NCBI GenBank assembly: GCA_003864495.1
Contig: ML133401.1
Coordinates: forward strand, 6,501,189-6,565,188
From: Nemopilema nomurai
Taxonomy: Eukaryota; Cnidaria; Scyphozoa; Rhizostomeae; Rhizostomatidae
Reading direction: 5' to 3'
DNA: 64,000 bases
In this document: positions 1 to 11,734 of the stretch, piece after piece
Numbering within the stretch: position 1 is the stretch's first letter
Layout of the letters: each line of letters opens with the position of its first letter
Notes under the pieces: model-generated
Database searches by the model: none
What the model saw: only the letters and a program-made list of their open reading frames with translations
Told to the model about the DNA's origin: nothing
Position numbers and translations under genes: made by a program

Positions 1-38
1 CCGCTCGCCTCGCTTTTCACCTCCACGGCCACCTCCAT
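1..38 (-). CDS. Possible start of a gene leaving the left edge (weak)
   Basis: On the minus strand an ATG at 38-36 opens a frame that stays open to the window edge (13 codons, reading MEVAVEVKSEAS and on). The start has G at -3 and G at +4, a fair Kozak context, and the codons are GC-rich unlike the surroundings. It could be the first coding exon of a gene lying to the left. With only 38 bases no family can be named and it may be chance. Confidence 0.15.
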   Translation of the reverse strand, partial: MEVAVEVKSEAS

Positions 39-141
39 GACAGTCCTTACAACTTCCACTGGCGCGCACACAACACACGACTTGCCTTACCGATCATCTT
101 TCAGATCGACAATTGATCTGTGTTTTCTTTCAAGACGTGAA

Positions 142-233
142 GGTGATCATGGAGGAGGGAGGGGGCCCTTCAAGTCCTGCCAAGAGGAGGCCCCTCTAGT
201 CCTGGCGGGAGAGGGGGGTGATCATGGAGGAGG
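142..233. repeat. 17-bp direct repeat pair in a G-rich stretch
   Basis: The 17-mer GGTGATCATGGAGGAGG occurs at 142-158 and again at 217-233, 75 bp apart, within a strongly purine-rich segment. Between them the related words AAGTCCTGCC and TAGTCCTGGC also recur. This looks like a decayed short tandem repeat; no function is assigned. Confidence 0.5.
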
Positions 234-2353
234 TGTTGCATTAGGGGTGAGGTTATAATTCTCAGGGGATAAATGGCAACGAAGATATAATCATTTGAAC
301 TTGAAAGCTGATATTTTGTCATATCGAGTACATCAGAGACCCTGTCATATTTTACAGTCCATAAACCAACCAAGCTTTGAAATGAGCTAATACCGCCCCA
401 AATATAACAGCCTGAGCAAAGGGTTTTAAAATTTCAACATCTGAGGGGTCATCAACTACTTTAGGATTAAAAGATCCCCGTTCTGAAAAGTAGCTAACTT
501 CACATTGCCTAATGCTTGTTACAGATCCTTCTTGAACTGGTGCTCTAGGCATTGCAAATTCTTTGGCAAATTTTGAGGAAGCAATAGAATGACTCTTCTC
601 TCGATAGCCAGACAAAGTCCATTTTTCTGAAGCTGTAATAGTCTTAAACACCTAGTGTGGAAAATATTCCCACCTGGAATGTTTGCACTCCCCCCTCCAT
701 TCCCCCTGCTGACCTCAAGGGCCTGTTGCATTGATGCGCTGTTCCCTTGTGGCTGTCCTTTTTTTAGTTGCCGCAATAAGGTGCTCCAGAGTGCACCATT
801 ATGAGCTGCCTGTCCCGGCTCCGGCTCCTTGGGTCAGGCTGTCCATTGGTCGATTGACGCCACTAGAGTGTTCCCAACAAAATATTACAATTGATGGAGC
901 CTTGCACCGTTAACCAAGTGCTACTGTTACAAAAACTCGCATTACGCTCAATTCTTTCGATTGACTTTTGTTTATCACTGTTATAAGTAATAGAATGTGG
1001 TATGAGGCTTTAATTCTAAAAGAGATTTCCATAATGCCTCAACAAGTCATCATTGATCTATTGATGTCACGATCTGTTTAACAGCAGAAATGACTCTTCG
1101 TAGGGCTGATGACTGAGGAAAGTTGGTGAGTTCCCTTCACGCAACCCAGGACGCAGGTCTACTTGAAGTATGTTATCTGCAATAACATCAAATAAACACG
1201 ATGGTAACATGTGATCTTGTCGTAAATCTGGATTTATGATTATAGACAACAGCCCAGCGAACGCTTTCCGGAAACTGAAAGGAGAAGCACTTTGGATGAA
1301 TGGAGAGGCTTATCGGAACTGATTTTTGTCGTTTTCAGCATCATCATCCTGTGTTGTAGATTGCTTCCTTATAAATATTGGTATGGGCCTTAGAAACCCA
1401 AGTGATGTCCTTATAGGGGGGTGCAGGTGCCCCCTCAACCAAAATCAAAGCCGACAAATCAAGAAAACTTGGGAAGGAGCATTACAATTTGGAAATTGAT
1501 TTTGATCTCTATCGGAAAGGGGGTCAGACCTGGATGTGTGAAAAATTTCCGTCTTAAAGCCCAAGCTTGCCACCTCCATCGTCAAAACTTTTCTCCATCA
1601 CGCCTGATAAATGATCAGAGTGGCAAGAAAACGTCATGTTGGATCTTCAAACTAAAGGGAACTGGCTGTGTATTCTAGGAAATTGGAGCACGTAGCCAGC
1701 TTTGAAAAGACTTGGGAGGCAAGCCGAGGTCAACTTGTCAACTGAGGAATGTGTAGGAGCTAGAGTTTAACTACTAGATAAATGTTAGAAATACAGAAAG
1801 CGCGGTTTAAAGCTCCCCTCTCTATATTACTTTCCAAATTATTTAGCTAAACTATTTATGACGATTCAATTAACAATATGATTTTCAGGCATGATATAGA
1901 GTCAAATATAATTCTGAATTTTAAATTATGAAAAGCTATAAAGTAAATAAATTAATGGAAAGAAAGCAGGAGAGGACGGAAGAGGAGAGCAAGATACATC
2001 ACACTTTCACTTGATTGGATTATGAGAATGGACATCCTTTTCCTTAATTCTTTGTTGAATGGGAAAAGGTGTAATTTAGAAAAATATCTAAAGGTCTAAA
2101 AGAGTAGCTAAAGGTTTTTGATATCATTTATTTCACAGAATAAATTCAAATGGTAAACAAATAACGGGTGCATGGGCCTAATCATCTGATTTATTAAAAG
2201 AGAACTGTCGAAGTTTTGACTCAAAAACCTTTAGAAGTTATCAAACTGAAATAACATGAACGTTTGTCGTTCGAATCGAAGAAAAGTTAGACTCTCGTTT
2301 GCTAGCTTGACATCGACGTTTGGGTGTGCCTACCTTGCTAAGCGCTGCATACA

Positions 2354-2394
2354 AGCATTCAAAGGGGACTGAAGCATTCAAAGGGGACTGAAGC
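2354..2394. repeat. 19-bp perfect tandem duplication
   Basis: The unit AGCATTCAAAGGGGACTGA is present twice head to tail, followed by the first four bases of a third copy. It is a small local duplication without visible gene context. Confidence 0.8.
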
Positions 2395-4012
2395 ACACCC
2401 AGCAGTTGCCGCGACTCGCTAAATCGTCGTGAGAACTATCATTGATACACATGTACACATACAAGACGTGACTCTCACAAGGCATCCCCGTCACTATTTT
2501 CTGGCCTCATAAAGGCCTCAAGCTGAGATTACAGCTTGCTTTGCTGGTTGCTAACTTACTGAACTGCTACTGGTTTTCTTATGCGAACTTTTTATTATTT
2601 TATAAGATTTATGATAAAAACATATTTTCAACCTTAAATTTTTCGGGCGGGCAGAGGAACAAAATCTATAAGTTGGGCGGACAATGCCACCCCAATGGAG
2701 CAGCTCAAAAATGACCATATATTTTTAAAAAAACTTGCGCTAAACAACGAGAATTCGGAAGACAGTCTCTATTCATCAGGCTCAGCACCTTCTCATACAA
2801 TTCGATATGCGCTCCTGCGTATTACCGTTTCAAGGAAATTGGAAACGTTGCAGTTATAAAATTGGTTACTTCAATAACCTACAAAAAAATTGACGACATC
2901 CGGTTCTCCTTCATATTTTGATGCTTTTTTGCAGCGAGGCGCCTGTCGTTATTGCGTCACCAAGCTCATGATTAAATCATGATAACCAGATACGATGGCC
3001 AGATGTTTCAAATTAACCCTAACTGCAAGAAACAAGGACTGCAGATTTGTTTAGCAAGAAGACTGGGTGTTAACTGTTGATGAGGCAACGTACCTTTGAC
3101 CTCTCGTTGGTTTATCTATGTCAAATTTTTCCACCAATGAAATCAATTGCAGCGCTGTGGGGCATTTCGATAAACCACAACGAAGGCGCTTATAATGATT
3201 CTGTACAGCAAAACCAAGAACAGAACAGAACCAAGAGAAGCACAACAAGCACAGGAAAAATAAATAGAAAAATGAAACATCTGAGGAACAGAATAGCACA
3301 GAAACAGATAAGAACGGGCATTTTTCTCAGAAATACCAAGAAGGGAACTATATGAAACATCATTTTTATCCGATCACCAACATTTTTTCAACTGGTGTAC
3401 AATTGGCAGTGTGGAACAAGACTTTACACTTCCTGTTGATTGAGACTGGCATCTCTTGCTCTGAATCGGCTGGTTCTTCAGATCTCCATAAATTATTCTT
3501 GCAAAAATCAGCAGCAGCCATAGACAGCTTTGGGGTGAAAATTTTCTCAAAACAGTTAGCTTCCCAGATCTTTTCTTTCTTGATTAAGATAGGACAATAT
3601 GCTACTTCGTAGTCACTTACCATCAAAGCAGCTTCAAGTTTAACTTATCAGTTATTCCGCAACCAAAATGGCGGAAATAGCACCTGGAGTGAACTAAACT
3701 GCACTTCAGAAAGTTTCAGAAGATATTTCACCAAGGTTGACAACGCTTTTCAAAATTTAAAAAAATGATACAGGAATTACTTGGAATCTCCTTCTACATA
3801 TTCGTTGCCTTACAAAAAATGCATTACCTCACAGCATGGGCTATCATATTTCGATAATCAAGCTAGGCTACACAGAGAATAATGAGTATGATGTGATGTA
3901 ATGGTATAAATAAGGTTACAATTATCAATAATTATCCATTGAACTTGTTAGGTATGGTGTTCTGGTGAAAAAAGCATTGCGTAGGCATACAGTCGTCGTC
4001 CCGAGCCCTGAA

Positions 4013-7000
4013 TCAGTGTTTGCTGCTGGGCACCACTGTGGTGGGGATGTGGACGTGGTGCAACACGTACTCGCTGACGCTTCCTAGGAATGTACGACGG
4101 ATTGCGTTGAGGCCACGTGACCCCATCACTATCAGGTCGGCATGCTTCTCCTTCGCTAAATCACAGATGACAGCCCCCGCATTACCAGAGTGAAATATCT
4201 TCTCCTGGGAAATCTGTAGGAAGATGCCAAGAAACGTTACAAAGTCTGCTACTAAAAAAGATCTTCTAACAAACATGACATTGCTACCCAGACCTCAAGT
4301 GTAGCAATGTAAAGACATATTTGTAGAAAGGTTTGGTCAATTTGAATAATGGATAAAAATTCAAGGATCAGCATGGGACTGTGGCCCAAGTGCCCCTTGA
4401 CCTGTGACCCTGCTTACAAAGTCAATGCATTGAACATCATGGAAAATTGCACATTCTGCATGAAGAGCGTTACTCTTAAGATTGCCTCCTTTCTCGTTTG
4501 TTTAGGAGGCAGGCAGGGTTGTTCTTAAATTTTGTCTTGCAACACCCACAATCAATAGCAGAAAAATTTGTTCTTGGCCTCTTTCTTGATACTTGCACCT
4601 CTAACTGACAGAGAGACAGACAAGCTATGTGCTATAGTTGTATGACAGTGAACAATGAAACATTAAAAACACCTAATCACATTATATATATGCATATAGT
4701 AAATGAAATGTCATGAATAATCAAATGTGACACAAAATGGCAAATAGCACTCTCAAGCAAGGATTTCCGAACCAGGTCTATACTATCAAACATACTATCA
4801 AAAATGTCACATTTCCCAAAAAACTTTCACAATGAATTCTCACATACATTTCTAGCAGTGCATTTGTCTTCATACAGTTGGTATGTAGTTTTAGCATCTT
4901 CCATTGTTTTGATCAGCTTCTCCTTCACATTTTCCGCATCTATTTCCTCTCCAATCGGTTCTGTAATAGATTAATCATAAAAGTATTTTGAGATGTCTTT
5001 ACAAAACACTGCAGCTTCTAAAACGCATGCAAATTACAAATGCAAATTAATTTGCAGGGCCTTTCCTATAAAACAAAATAACTTTCCAATTAGGATAAAT
5101 TCTTCCTAATTGTACCAATTTGCTGTCATATACTGACTAAATGTTGGTTGCATTAAGCTTAAAGGCGAAGAAAACTTCTTAACAGTCTGATACATGAACT
5201 TTTACACCTTTAAGGGGAGGAGTGGTGGGTAAAATATTCTTTAGACTTAACCCTCAGGACTCTTGGAAAAGAGAGGAAAACACCCTTTTCAGGTGTATTT
5301 TGTGCAAGACAAAATTCTGTTGCTGGGCATACTAGACACTTTTGCACTGTAGCACACTCTGGAATTTTTGGTAGAAATGTTAACTTTGAAACAAGATAGA
5401 GTTTGCTTGAGAATCACAATGTTTTACCAGATGCACACATCACCAGTTTGTATTTACTCAGTCTTTCCAGTGCCTTTTAGTCTAAACTTGTTCTCATTCA
5501 TGTTTACTCTATGCAAACTGTTGTAGCAACAAAATTATATTATGCAAATTAAAAGTTAATGTAAGAATTTGACAGTGGGCAGCAAAGCAAATATTTGGGC
5601 AACTGTTCAAACTCATCATCCTAAAACAACTTTTATGGTTAGCACTTAGCACAGCAAACATTGAGTCAACTCTTACAAACTGCACTTTCCAAAGAACTAT
5701 CTGGCCTCTAATTCTCTAAATGGAAACTTTGTTAGGGGTTGGCTACAAATTGAAAAGCCAACTCTTATCATAGGGTCAGGACACACTGATTTTGTGTAAC
5801 TTTGAGGGCCCCTTCCACCATTTGGTTCATTAACTAGGCAAGTACAAAATAATGATGAAAGACCGAAAGGGCAGCCACAAATTGTCATTTTTAGAAGTGT
5901 AAGAACTGGTAAAATTCAACTTGTACTCACGGGAATGAGATGCATGGATAACATGAACAAACAGAATGTGGTCTTCATCCTTGAAAAGATTTTCAAGGTA
6001 GACTAGAAAAAGAAAACATCTTATATTTGGATTTTACATATATATATATATCAATTGCATCCATTTTTGGGTGGGTCAAAGTACTTGACAAATATTTCGA
6101 ATAAGGAGCCACAGTCTTTTTTGCGAGATATATTCCACGAAAGTGGCACAGCAGTTGCTTAGGGTAGACACATCTAATGGGCAAAACAAACAGAGTATAC
6201 CCTGTCTTAAAGTACAGTAGATTTTATGACACAGATAAAAATGCAGACAGTTAGACACAAAATTGAACAAATTTCACATTGGGACATGAAATATCATAAT
6301 AACCTAAATTACAAAACCATGTGAAAAGATGAAAAAAGAAGACACAACTAGCTATGTTATACAGCATCCAATCACATTCCTTTACAAGATTCTAACTGAA
6401 ACAATGAACTCCTACTGTCTCAAGAGGAAGGGGTTTTCTAGTGCTACATAGATAACTTCTAAATGAAAGTATAATCTTGCAATTTATCATTATGTTCATT
6501 CTTTGGAACAATCTTGTCTAGAAGGTGTTGCTCTAAAGCAGTTTCATACACTTTATTTTTCTGCTTACAAATTTTTGGGGGGGGGGGCTGCCCCATTTTT
6601 AACAAGGTAGCTTCTAGTTGCTTATGGGAAGATTTGCTATATCCTTTTCTCTAATCTCTGTGCAGTTCTTAATATACACCAAGCTTCACATTAGGAAGAA
6701 AAACCCCACAAAAACTTTTTTGATTAACTTTAAAAGCCATTAGTTTTAAAGATCACATTAAGTTTATGTCTGAAAAGGAGAAATTAGTTGTATTTTACTA
6801 TTTTGTTCTCAAATTTTACTGATTTACATAAAGTAGGTTTTTTCCAAGCCAAACTAATTTTAAGTTGGAGAATAAATAACTTTTCTCAGGCAAAGAAGGA
6901 AAGTTTGCAGCCCCTCTTAAAAGTTTGCCCCCTACCCTTTTTTCTTGCACAGATACTAAGCCAGCAAAATCATATAAATTAGGCCTAAATTTTCTCTTCA

Positions 7001-7614
7001 ATTACAAATATTTGCTGTCGACAGATATATGCTTCTATAAAAAAATAAAAGGCGTTTTTGGAGACATTTTCTGGCACTTTTATTGATTTTCGAAATAAAT
7101 TATCTAAAATCTGCCATTTCATACTGACACCGAGGCAAACATTTTATAATCAGTCACAAGGAAGTCATGATAAATGAATGTCATGTTGCAGAGCTAAATA
7201 GCGAAGCAAATTCAATCGGTACAGGTCATCCTCGAAAACAATCGTGTCATTCAGCACGGGCACGAACGAATTACCTGACATAGGTCAACCATGTTCTCAC
7301 CAGGCTCACATTTCATTCAGAAAAGTCTCTTTCGTATAGCATTTCAGCCAGTATTAAAACGGATTTAACAACAGCTTTCTGCCTTTACGTCATGAATCAA
7401 AATGAATTATATCTCTGGGAACAAAATCGTCAGCGTGCCAAAGCAGCCGGGAGGAGCTTAGGCCGCAAAGTTGTCCTCTCACTCGTTGCAACAAGTCAAT
7501 GGGTCAATGCAAAATAAATTCACGCCCTTAGGTAGAAATTCGAAAATACTTACATTCAAAAGCCTTCATACTATGGTCACTTCTGTCGAATGGAATAAGA
7601 ACTTTTCGACCCAT
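4013..7614 (-). CDS. Universal stress protein (UspA family), 148 aa, four exons
   Basis: Small cytosolic nucleotide-binding stress protein. Coding exons on the minus strand: 7614-7554, 6002-5931, 4960-4848 and 4213-4013; each junction has GT and AG and the frame closes at 447 nt (148 residues plus stop), the usual USP length. The N-terminus MGRKVLIPFDRSDHS is the beta1 strand plus the conserved Asp; ILFVHVIH is the second core strand. The last exon carries DLIVMGSRGLNAIRRTFLGS, matching the ATP-binding pattern G-2x-G-9x-G-(S/T), so it should be an ATP-binding type. It faces a paralogue on the plus strand that starts 2 kb away with the same intron phases (1,1,0). Known: USPs are abundant in cnidarians and plants and absent from vertebrates. 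Its own substrate or trigger cannot be read from the sequence. Confidence 0.93.
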
Positions 7615-9661
7615 TTTGTACGGTTTTTAGTAGTTTCGCGATGATCCGCCCTTTCGCCCGTTCCTGCTCCCAAGTGTGCTCAGATTGAAACGCAATTTGT
7701 CACGTGATCTCACAGGGATGACCTTCAAAGAAAAATTTGAGACCGGCAACACGAACATTTGGAACCTAACTGCAACATCAAGCTGCCTCTAAAATTTTCA
7801 AAAGTCGACAAGAATTCCTCTGTACATCATGCTTCTTAGTAGAACTAGGAGTAGCATATGGTCCAATTACCTGTAATTTGGCAGTGTTGGATGCAAGTGA
7901 AATTTTTGTTATACTTGGGCAAAACATTCTGGGGAAGACATTCTTATTAGCAAAGCATATATTAGGTTCTTCTCATATTCACAGCATTGAACACTCGATT
8001 CACCAGTTGAACAATTTCATAAGAACACTAGCCTCAGAACTGGTCGAAACTTGCCTCATATCGTGTCTAAATTTCTGTAATTCAAACCTAGGGGTTGGCT
8101 ATGGGGGCGTGAGTCCATTTTAAAATTCAACAACAAATAAAGAAAAATCCAGCCTCATATTTTGCGATAATATTAAGAGCATTCAGTGTACATCAATTTA
8201 CTGGTTCTAATAAAAACAAGTGTACCATGTTAAATAGGCCTTGATACAAGCATTTTAAATGTCTCACTTCAGATGCGTATGAGCCACGCCCGTCTGTCTA
8301 GCAAAAATGCCAGATGTCAGCCTCGTTCCAGAGCCCCATTTTCAAAATGAAGTTCAATGCTTTGTGAATAAATGCTTCGTGGTAGAGAGTTTCACAAATA
8401 AATCGTGAAAGCAGCTTTTGCACACTTAAAGTACTTTTGATGCTATGAGATAGGTAGTGAAGTTGATGCACAAGTAAGAAAATTTAGGGTGGGGACTTGT
8501 AAGAAAACTTCTTCCAAGATTAGAACAAAGGAAGAAGTAACCATGAAGCCCTAGGGTCTAAAAGGATGAATTATTCACGTATGGCTTGTAATCTGAATGT
8601 GAAAACAAATGTGAATAATTGACTTGTCCACTCAACCAAGACTATCGTAATACTTGGAATCCTCAACAGAAATTCGCTTCGCCTTGATTACGGGTGGTTT
8701 CTAACTTGTTGCTATTTTCAGGACAGTTCCGTGGACGTGTTGCTAAAAGTAGCTCACTCTTGATCTTGTTAGCCCAAGGAATAAATTTGGTAACTCGATG
8801 TTCACTTGTAACCTAAAAGTGAGTTTTCAAAACTAAAGAAGATGCAAATTTAAAAGTGAGACACAATGACAGTGGAAGCAAAACTCAATGTAATTTACCA
8901 TAATATGGCTCTGTCGTAAATAGGACACAACTTCATGGTATTCGACAAGCTTTGAAATAAGCTTTGAAAAACAGAATGCAGCGAATGCAGTGATTTACAT
9001 CAACAGGGAATAACAATAAATGCTAGAATAAAGATCAAAATATGCTTTTTAGTGCTCTATCGGAATGCACAGTCAAAAATGCTTGCACATAAAGTAATAA
9101 CCCGGACTGGTTGTCCTTTATTCAGTGAATTTCTTTTCAACTTGTTACTATACCAATATTATATGAATAAAACCGACCACTCTGCTCCACGCCATTTCAA
9201 TGAATTCTGAAAATCTCTACTCCATCTCTCCTCATAAAATTCACCTTAAATTAGAAGCTGTCGTGTCCCCCTCCTTTTCCACTTTCATGTAATTTTTTCT
9301 ATTCTCTCTTGCAAAATTTCTTTCTGTTAATGTTGCTTATAATTTTTTTTGAAATTCAGATTGTATAATAATAATGTATATCACAAGCGTATGCAATAAG
9401 TAAATATATTTTTAATAAACGCGCTGTAAAAATGTTGCTTAATGAAAGAAATTTTAATTTGAAAGAAATTTGGATTTCAACAGGCGCCCGGCTCCTCCGG
9501 TTTCTCATCAGTCCGTTCCACGAGGCTGGTCTGCAGTTTCGACTCGGAACCAGGGCGTCCATTATGCTTTATGCCCTTTGAGGTCACTCCTTCCTTATCA
9601 AAAGGTGATCGTAGAAGAGGGAGTGTGGTTCAAAATCGAAGCAAAGTTTTGATTTACTGTC
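7615..9661. other. Intergenic region between divergent USP genes
   Basis: Two kilobases separate the start codons of the two head-to-head USP genes, so both promoters should lie here. I see no coding exons. The part near 7620-7720 is less AT-rich than the rest and contains GC-rich words (GATCCGCCCTTTCGCCC), which would suit a start region for the minus-strand gene. No specific operator or stress element could be identified with confidence. Confidence 0.4.
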
Positions 9662-11734
9662 ATGGCTCGCAAAGTATTAATCGCCGTCGATGGTAGTGAT
9701 AACTCAGAAAAGGCTTTTCAGTGTAAGTTTTTAGTTCTAGAGATTTATTTACTTATATTTTATCGCGAAGCTTTCCACACATCGCTGACCTTATCGGCTT
9801 TGGCGAAAAACGGGCTTCCTTTGATCCACGCGTTAGCCTCAGAATTAATGTAGCTTAAACACATCTCGATGTCTACTCATCTATAAGTATGTTTAAAGAT
9901 GTACTTCCTAGGTTTGTTTTTGTTGGATCTAAATAGCTTCAGATGAAGTTAGTGAACCGCAACAAGACGCGAAAGTATTTTCACAAAAATGGCCTACGCT
10001 TGCCGCAGCCGACATGCTTGAAGGTCTTTGATCAAACAATTTTTTACCGCGGTTTGTACGTTGGGTGACTAGGCTGAACTCGGCCGTGCACTCGTAATTG
10101 TTTGATTGGTTTGACTATAATAATTGCTAAAGTTTAGGTACACAGTGACAGAAATCTCTATTCTTATGTTCGACGTTAGTTCTTGATGCGCTCGGCTTCA
10201 GTCTCTCATCTTGTTATAGGCTTCAGTCTCACTCTTTCGGCCTCAATGAGGTATTATTGCAAACAATCAAAACCTCAACAATATTAAACCAATGAAACAC
10301 AGAAGAATGCTAAATTCATTCCCATATCTCGTCAAGTATTTAAAACGTACAAGCGAAAGGAGCGAGCAAGAACTGAAGATCCTTGAGATCACGTTTGGAA
10401 AATGCGAGAAGAACTATTAATACTGTATAAAAGCTTTGCAAATTTTTGTTTTGTTACTAATGGCTTTACACCTCAACTTAATGACAGCCTAAGTGTATAT
10501 TTTGAATATCCTATTTCACACACCAACCGTAGAGAACAAACCGCTTGATGTCATCGTTTCGCATTATCCATCATTCCTGACGGAGCCCTGTGACCAAAAT
10601 ACAGTATTTTCTGTCATTAGAGATGCACTGCTTCTCTATATGAAGTAATAGTAAAAGTAGATGCTTAACATTATTGAATTTTGATAAACCTTTTCTTTGA
10701 AAACAATTCTCCTGTTTTTATTGTTTAGAAATTTGCTATCTCCTTTAAGAAGGTGAATGGCTATTATCGATAAATCAGAAGTGCCTTAATAATTCATTTT
10801 TATTTTTGACCACCATAGTTTTTCTGGACCACATATATAGAGAAGGAGATTTATTGAACATTCTGTATGTGACAACAACACCACACCTCCCTGCTCTTTC
10901 TTTGGAATGTAAGTAGCAATTCTTCAATATTTATGCCATATTTAGATACCTATTAGACTTTTCTATTTATTTAAGGTTGAAAGATGTTGTTTGGATACAA
11001 ATAATTTATGTTTGCTTTACAAGTCACAACATGTCTTTCTGAGTCCTGCTTGAATTCCAGTTTTTGAATATGTCTTAGAGCTTTGTCCAAGATGCAGTAT
11101 GTTTTTACTGTTTCTGATGAGTATATATAATTGACGAACCTGGCCATTGTTTTCTGAATTGTACTCAGATAACAACTTATTGTTTTATTCCTTTCTGGTA
11201 CACCTAATCTCTGGTTTTGCTGGGTTGAGGAATATTTTGAAATATGCTGTGCCATCAATAATCAGTTAATGCAATTTCCAATTTCTTGAATATTCATATA
11301 ACACTCAATAACATTTACAGCTCCTATGAGTTTCCCTGGTCAAGAATGGCATTCTAAGCTACAAAAGCAGGTGCAGGAAAGTCAAAAGATTATAGGACAG
11401 TTTGAAGCTGTTTGTGAAAGTCGAAAGGTAACCAAAGTTAATTCTATCAGTCCATGCTGAGTTGCTTGAAACAGAATTTAAACTTCTTGATGATTTTTGC
11501 AGTAATATTGAATGAATATATGAAATATCTCTTCAGATTTCAAAAAAGCCTCATTTAATTTCTGGTTCACCTGGGGAAAAAATCTGTGAAGTGGCAGACA
11601 AGGAGCATGTTAGTTTCATCATTATGGGTTCCAGAGGACTGAATGCTCTCAGACGTACATTCACAGGGAGTGTTAGTGATTACGTTCTTCGTCATGCACA
11701 TGTTCCAGTTACAGTGGTACCTCCTGGAAAGTAA
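9662..11734 (+). CDS. Universal stress protein (UspA family), 151 aa, four exons
   Basis: Second USP gene, paralogous to the minus-strand copy. Coding exons: 9662-9722, 10819-10908, 11321-11427, 11537-11734; all introns are GT-AG with phases 1,1,0, the same as in the neighbour, giving 456 nt (151 residues plus stop). The N-terminus MARKVLIAVDGSDNS has the classic beta1 strand and conserved Asp-Gly-Ser. The last exon contains FIIMGSRGLNALRRTFTGS, again the intact G-2x-G-9x-G-(S/T) ATP-binding loop, followed by the final strand VPVTVVPPGK. Exons 2 and 3 differ most from the paralogue, both in length (90 versus 72 nt and 107 versus 113 nt) and in sequence, so the middle of the protein is the divergent part. 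The role is presumably stress-related nucleotide binding; specifics are unknown. Confidence 0.93.

Larger units (their letters stand above)
39..4012. other. Region without a supported gene
   Basis: About 4 kb with no exon chain I can build on either strand. It holds short open frames without family motifs (the longest, 99 codons, on the minus strand at 651-352), a 17-bp direct repeat at 142 and 217, and a 19-bp tandem duplication near 2354. The stretch 1760-2900 is strongly AT-rich. The part next to 4013 would be the 3' flank of the minus-strand USP gene; I saw no clear polyadenylation signal there. Confidence 0.5.

Noticed and set aside
3051..3626. Several 82-92 codon frames on both strands
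   Set aside because: They overlap each other on opposite strands without motifs or splice context; chance open frames.
6572..6593. Poly-G run followed by CTGCCCC
   Set aside because: An isolated homopolymer; no second element, hairpin or gene context to support a function.
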